From positions 1 through 5,693 of the forward strand of contig OMUE01000142.1 of NCBI GenBank assembly GCA_900314165.1: a DNA stretch of 5,693 nucleotides, read 5' to 3'. A program made the position numbers and the translations under genes. Source of the stretch: an uncultured Acidaminococcus sp. GTDB taxonomy: Bacteria; Bacillota_C; Negativicutes; Acidaminococcales; Acidaminococcaceae. The notes under the pieces are model-generated. The model searched no databases. It was not told where the DNA came from and saw only the letters and a list, made by a program, of their open reading frames with translations. Positions 3,714 through 5,693 of this stretch are shown here, piece after piece (positions within the stretch are counted from its first letter, which is position 1; every line of letters begins with the position of its first letter).

Positions 3714-4721
3714 ATGAACATTACCAAGGGAGTATTGAACCGGTCTCAGAAGGTCGTTGTGTACGGCCCGGAAGGCATCGGCAAATCTACGTTTGCCAGC
3801 CAGTTTCCAGACCCACTCTTTCTGGACATTGAAGACAGCACATCCCAATTAGACGTGCAGCGGATCCAGAACATCACCAGCTGGGAGATGCTGCTGCAGC
3901 TGATCCACCAGGTGAACTTTGAAAAACCGTGCAAGACGCTGGTCATCGATACGGCGGACTGGGCGGAAAAGCTCTGTATCCAGCACGTGTGTGCTGTGAA
4001 CAAAAAGTCCAGCATCGAGGACTTCGGCTACGGCTCCGGTTACGTCAAGCTGCTGGAAACGTTTGCAAAAATGCTGGAAGCCCTCAATGAAACCATCAAG
4101 CACGGTATCAACGTGGTGCTGAACGCCCACGCTCAGATTCGAAAATTCGAGCAGCCGGATGAGATGGGAGCCTATGACCGGTGGGAACTGAAGCTGAACA
4201 AGAAGACTACAGCCCAGACGTCCGCCCTGGTGAAGGAGTGGGCAGACGCCCTGCTCTTTATCAACTACAAGACCATGGTGGTCACAGACGACAACGGCAA
4301 GAAGAAAGGCATGGGCGGGAAGCGTGTCATGTACACCCAGCACTCTGCCACCTGGGACGCCAAGAACCGCTGGGGCCTGCCGCCTGAAGTACCCTTTGAA
4401 TTCAAGAGCATCGCACCCTTCATCAGTGCCGTGCCGATTCCTGAAGAGAAGAAACCACAGGCTGTGGATAAGGCTGTGGAACAGTTTCGGAACGACCCCA
4501 AGCAGCAGGCGATCAAAAAGCTGTTTGACCTGATGCGGCTGGACGGTATCAAGGAAAACCAGGTCAGAAAAGCCGTATTCCTGGTACCTACGGAAAACGG
4601 GCAGGGCTACTATCCGGAAGAAACCAGCATCATGGATTATGACAAGGACTTTATCGAAGGAGTCCTGATCGGTGCCTGGCCACAGATCAAAGCGTTTATT
4701 TTGAATGGATATAAAAAATAG
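3714..4721 (+). CDS. Sak4-like RecA-fold ATPase (predicted single-strand annealing protein)
   Basis: A 335-residue protein of the phage AAA_24 / Sak4 group. Walker A GPEGIGKST is at residues 18-26, followed by FLDIEDST (36-43). Walker B is TLVIDTADWAE (75-85, D79). A RecA-like core strand NVVLNAHAQ (133-141) leads into KFEQPD. The region up to about 240 holds conserved phage features such as KEWADALLFINY. The C-terminal 90 residues (QQAIKKLFDLMRLDGIKENQVRKAV ... YYPEETSI ... FIEGVLIGAW) form a separate helical domain common in Bacillota phage homologues. Sak4 proteins pair complementary DNA strands and depend on single-strand DNA-binding protein. The neighbouring DUF669 and helicase genes fit a recombination and replication cassette. 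AAGGAGGT at 3701-3708 overlaps the upstream stop and sets the ATG at 3714. Confidence 0.85.
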   Translation: MNITKGVLNRSQKVVVYGPEGIGKSTFASQFPDPLFLDIEDSTSQLDVQRIQNITSWEMLLQLIHQVNFEKPCKTLVIDTADWAEKLCIQHVCAVNKKSSIEDFGYGSGYVKLLETFAKMLEALNETIKHGINVVLNAHAQIRKFEQPDEMGAYDRWELKLNKKTTAQTSALVKEWADALLFINYKTMVVTDDNGKKKGMGGKRVMYTQHSATWDAKNRWGLPPEVPFEFKSIAPFISAVPIPEEKKPQAVDKAVEQFRNDPKQQAIKKLFDLMRLDGIKENQVRKAVFLVPTENGQGYYPEETSIMDYDKDFIEGVLIGAWPQIKAFILNGYKK

Positions 4722-4725
4722 GAGG
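4721..4725 (+). promoter_or_regulatory. Ribosome binding site that decides the DUF669 start
   Basis: GGAGG begins at the last base of the upstream TAG stop. Only one base separates it from the ATG at 4727, but seven bases separate it from the ATG at 4733, so 4733 is the probable start. Confidence 0.7.
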
Positions 4726-4732
4726 AATGACA

Positions 4733-5242
4733 ATGAGCATGATGGATACGGCAGTAGATGTGACGAACACGGAAGGTTTTGAATTAGAGTGGGACAGCGA
4801 GATCAACCAGGAACGGGAACCGAGCAAATACATCGTGTTTCCCGAAGGGGACTATCCTTTTGTCGTAAAATACTTCGACAAAGGCCGCTACAATCCCAAA
4901 GACGGATCCAAGATTCCGCCCTGCTGGAAAGCAACCCTGCATCTGGACGTCACAAACGAAGACGGCGAAACCACGGAAGTACTGCACAACCTGTACCTGC
5001 ATTCTACGCAGGAATGGGCCCTGTCTGCCTTCTTCATCTGCATCGGCCTGAAGAAACACGGCGAACCGCTCAGGATGCGCTGGAACGAAGTGAACGGTGC
5101 CAAGGGCTGGCTGCATATGAAACCCCGGCCTTATAACGGTAAGGACTACAACAACGTCCAATACTTCATCGACCCTGAAAAGGCACCCAAGAAGGCTTCT
5201 GCCCAGCCCGCACCCAGAACCTTCCAGGCCGGCCATTTCTAA
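4733..5242 (+). CDS. DUF669 family phage protein
   Basis: A 169-residue protein matching the DUF669 pattern: FELEWD near the start, then VFPEGDYPFVVKYFDKGRY, IPPCWKATLHLDVT, LHNLYLHSTQEWALSAFFICIGLKKHGEPLRM, W-NEVNGAKG and NGKDYNNVQYFIDP. A Pro/Ala-rich linker (about 150-162) then ends in TFQAGHF. DUF669 genes typically sit beside phage annealing proteins and helicases. A single-strand DNA-binding or recombination-mediator role is often suspected but is not established, and the linker plus conserved short tail recalls the layout of SSB. The start at 4733 rather than 4727 follows from ribosome binding site spacing. It lies 11 bases after the Sak4-like gene and in the same frame as the helicase gene, with only a stop and six bases between them. 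Confidence 0.85.
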   Translation: MSMMDTAVDVTNTEGFELEWDSEINQEREPSKYIVFPEGDYPFVVKYFDKGRYNPKDGSKIPPCWKATLHLDVTNEDGETTEVLHNLYLHSTQEWALSAFFICIGLKKHGEPLRMRWNEVNGAKGWLHMKPRPYNGKDYNNVQYFIDPEKAPKKASAQPAPRTFQAGHF

Positions 5243-5248
5243 TTGGCC
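5231..5248 (+). repeat. GC-rich hairpin across the DUF669 stop
   Basis: GGCCA (5231-5235) pairs with TGGCC (5244-5248) around an 8-base loop that contains the TAA stop. It ends one base before the helicase ATG. It could limit independent initiation so that the helicase is made mainly by ribosomes arriving from the DUF669 gene. The stem is short, so this is tentative. Confidence 0.35.
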
Positions 5249-5693
5249 ATGGAACTGAGGCCCTACCAGAAGGAAGCCGTCCAGGCGGTGGAAACTGAAT
5301 GGAACAGCGGGCACAAGAAGACACTGCTTGTGCTTCCTACCGGTACGGGCAAGACCATATGCTTCGCTACAGTGGCTAAGAACGCCGTACAAACGGGGAA
5401 GAAAGTCCTGATACTTGCCCATAGGGACGAGCTTTTAAACCAGGCACAGGACAAGATAGCCACGGCTACGGGTCTCTCTTGTGCGAAGGAAAAAGGTCCT
5501 GAGACATCTCTGGACAGCTTCTACCGGATTACGGTGGGAAGCGTCCAGACCCTCATGAGGCCGAAACGGCTGGAGAAGTTCTCCCCAACTGAATACCAGA
5601 CCATCATCGTGGATGAAGCCCACCACGCCCTGGCAGAAAGCTACCAGCGTGTTTTGAGCCACTTCCCGGAAGCTGACGTTTTAGGAGTGACAG
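5249..5693 (+). CDS. Superfamily 2 DEAH-box helicase, N-terminal part (truncated by window end)
   Basis: The first 148 codons of a DEAD/DEAH helicase; the rest lies beyond the window. Motifs in order: LRPYQKEAVQAV (3-14, Q-motif-like region), Walker A LPTGTGKT (29-36), motif Ia ILAHRDELLNQ (55-65), motif Ib VGSVQTL (96-102) and motif II VDEAHHA (121-127). The last visible residues LGVT are the start of motif III, normally GxTATP. This is the build of phage UvsW/RecG-like or restriction-type SF2 helicases, which unwind or remodel DNA during replication and recombination. The protein begins almost directly at LRPYQ, so the ATG at 5249 is credible. It has no ribosome binding site, however, and probably depends on translation of the DUF669 gene. 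An in-frame TTG at 5243, directly after the upstream stop, is an alternative start. Confidence 0.9.
   Translation, partial: MELRPYQKEAVQAVETEWNSGHKKTLLVLPTGTGKTICFATVAKNAVQTGKKVLILAHRDELLNQAQDKIATATGLSCAKEKGPETSLDSFYRITVGSVQTLMRPKRLEKFSPTEYQTIIVDEAHHALAESYQRVLSHFPEADVLGVT

Noticed and set aside
3849..4733. Long minus-strand open frame (294 codons) opposite the Sak4-like gene
   Set aside because: The antisense translation shows no domain, and the plus-strand gene is unmistakable. Third-position GC bias explains the lack of antisense stops.
4784..5422. Minus-strand open frame (212 codons) opposite DUF669 and the helicase
   Set aside because: It spans two well-supported plus-strand genes and their boundary, and shows no motif of its own.

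Overview
The window reads as the immunity and early region of a temperate phage, or of an integrated prophage or related element, from a low-to-moderate GC Gram-positive-type host. The case for Bacillota is the near-perfect AAGGAGG ribosome binding sites, the small DUF739-like Cro protein, the compact repressor plus ImmA/IrrE-type peptidase pair, and the ATPase / Sak4-like / DUF669 / helicase order typical of Bacillota phages. A Negativicutes or Clostridia host is plausible, but nothing here fixes the genus. No integrase, structural gene, tRNA or CRISPR array is visible. Base and codon use differ between the AT-rich switch (about 650-795) and the GC-richer replication genes (from about 2416).

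Left part (1-649, minus strand): a 126-residue XRE-type repressor without a peptidase domain, followed by an overlapping 70-residue zinc-peptidase-like protein with an HEAKH motif. This resembles the ImmR/ImmA arrangement known from ICEBs1 and related elements. Bases 1-63 hold no supported gene.

Centre of control (650-795): a divergent switch. The leftward promoter is TTGATT-N17-TATAAT and the rightward promoter is TTGACA-N17-TATATT. Each -35 box lies inside one of two mirror-image 20-bp operator-like sites whose centres are 40 bp apart. A further palindrome sits at each predicted transcription start. The rightward one recurs with a single difference just after the Cro-like gene.

Early small genes (796-2325, plus strand): the Cro-like protein, two small unknown proteins, a MerR/excisionase-type DNA-binding protein with a coiled-coil tail, a two-helix membrane protein, and two more small unknown proteins. 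Most are packed with overlaps or gaps of a few bases, so they are probably one transcript.

Replication and recombination (2326-5693, plus strand): a 90-base gap carrying two tandem hairpins precedes a Rad50/SbcC-like ATPase with a coiled coil, a Sak4-like RecA-fold ATPase (predicted single-strand annealing recombinase), a DUF669 protein (possible single-strand DNA binding or accessory protein) and the N-terminal 148 codons of a superfamily 2 helicase cut by the window end. The Rad50-like ATPase and the DUF669 protein end in the same short pattern, F-x-x-G-x-F at the stop, which suggests a shared binding partner. The whole is a recognisable phage module. The less obvious signals are the switch symmetry, the repeated palindrome, the paired hairpins and the shared tail.
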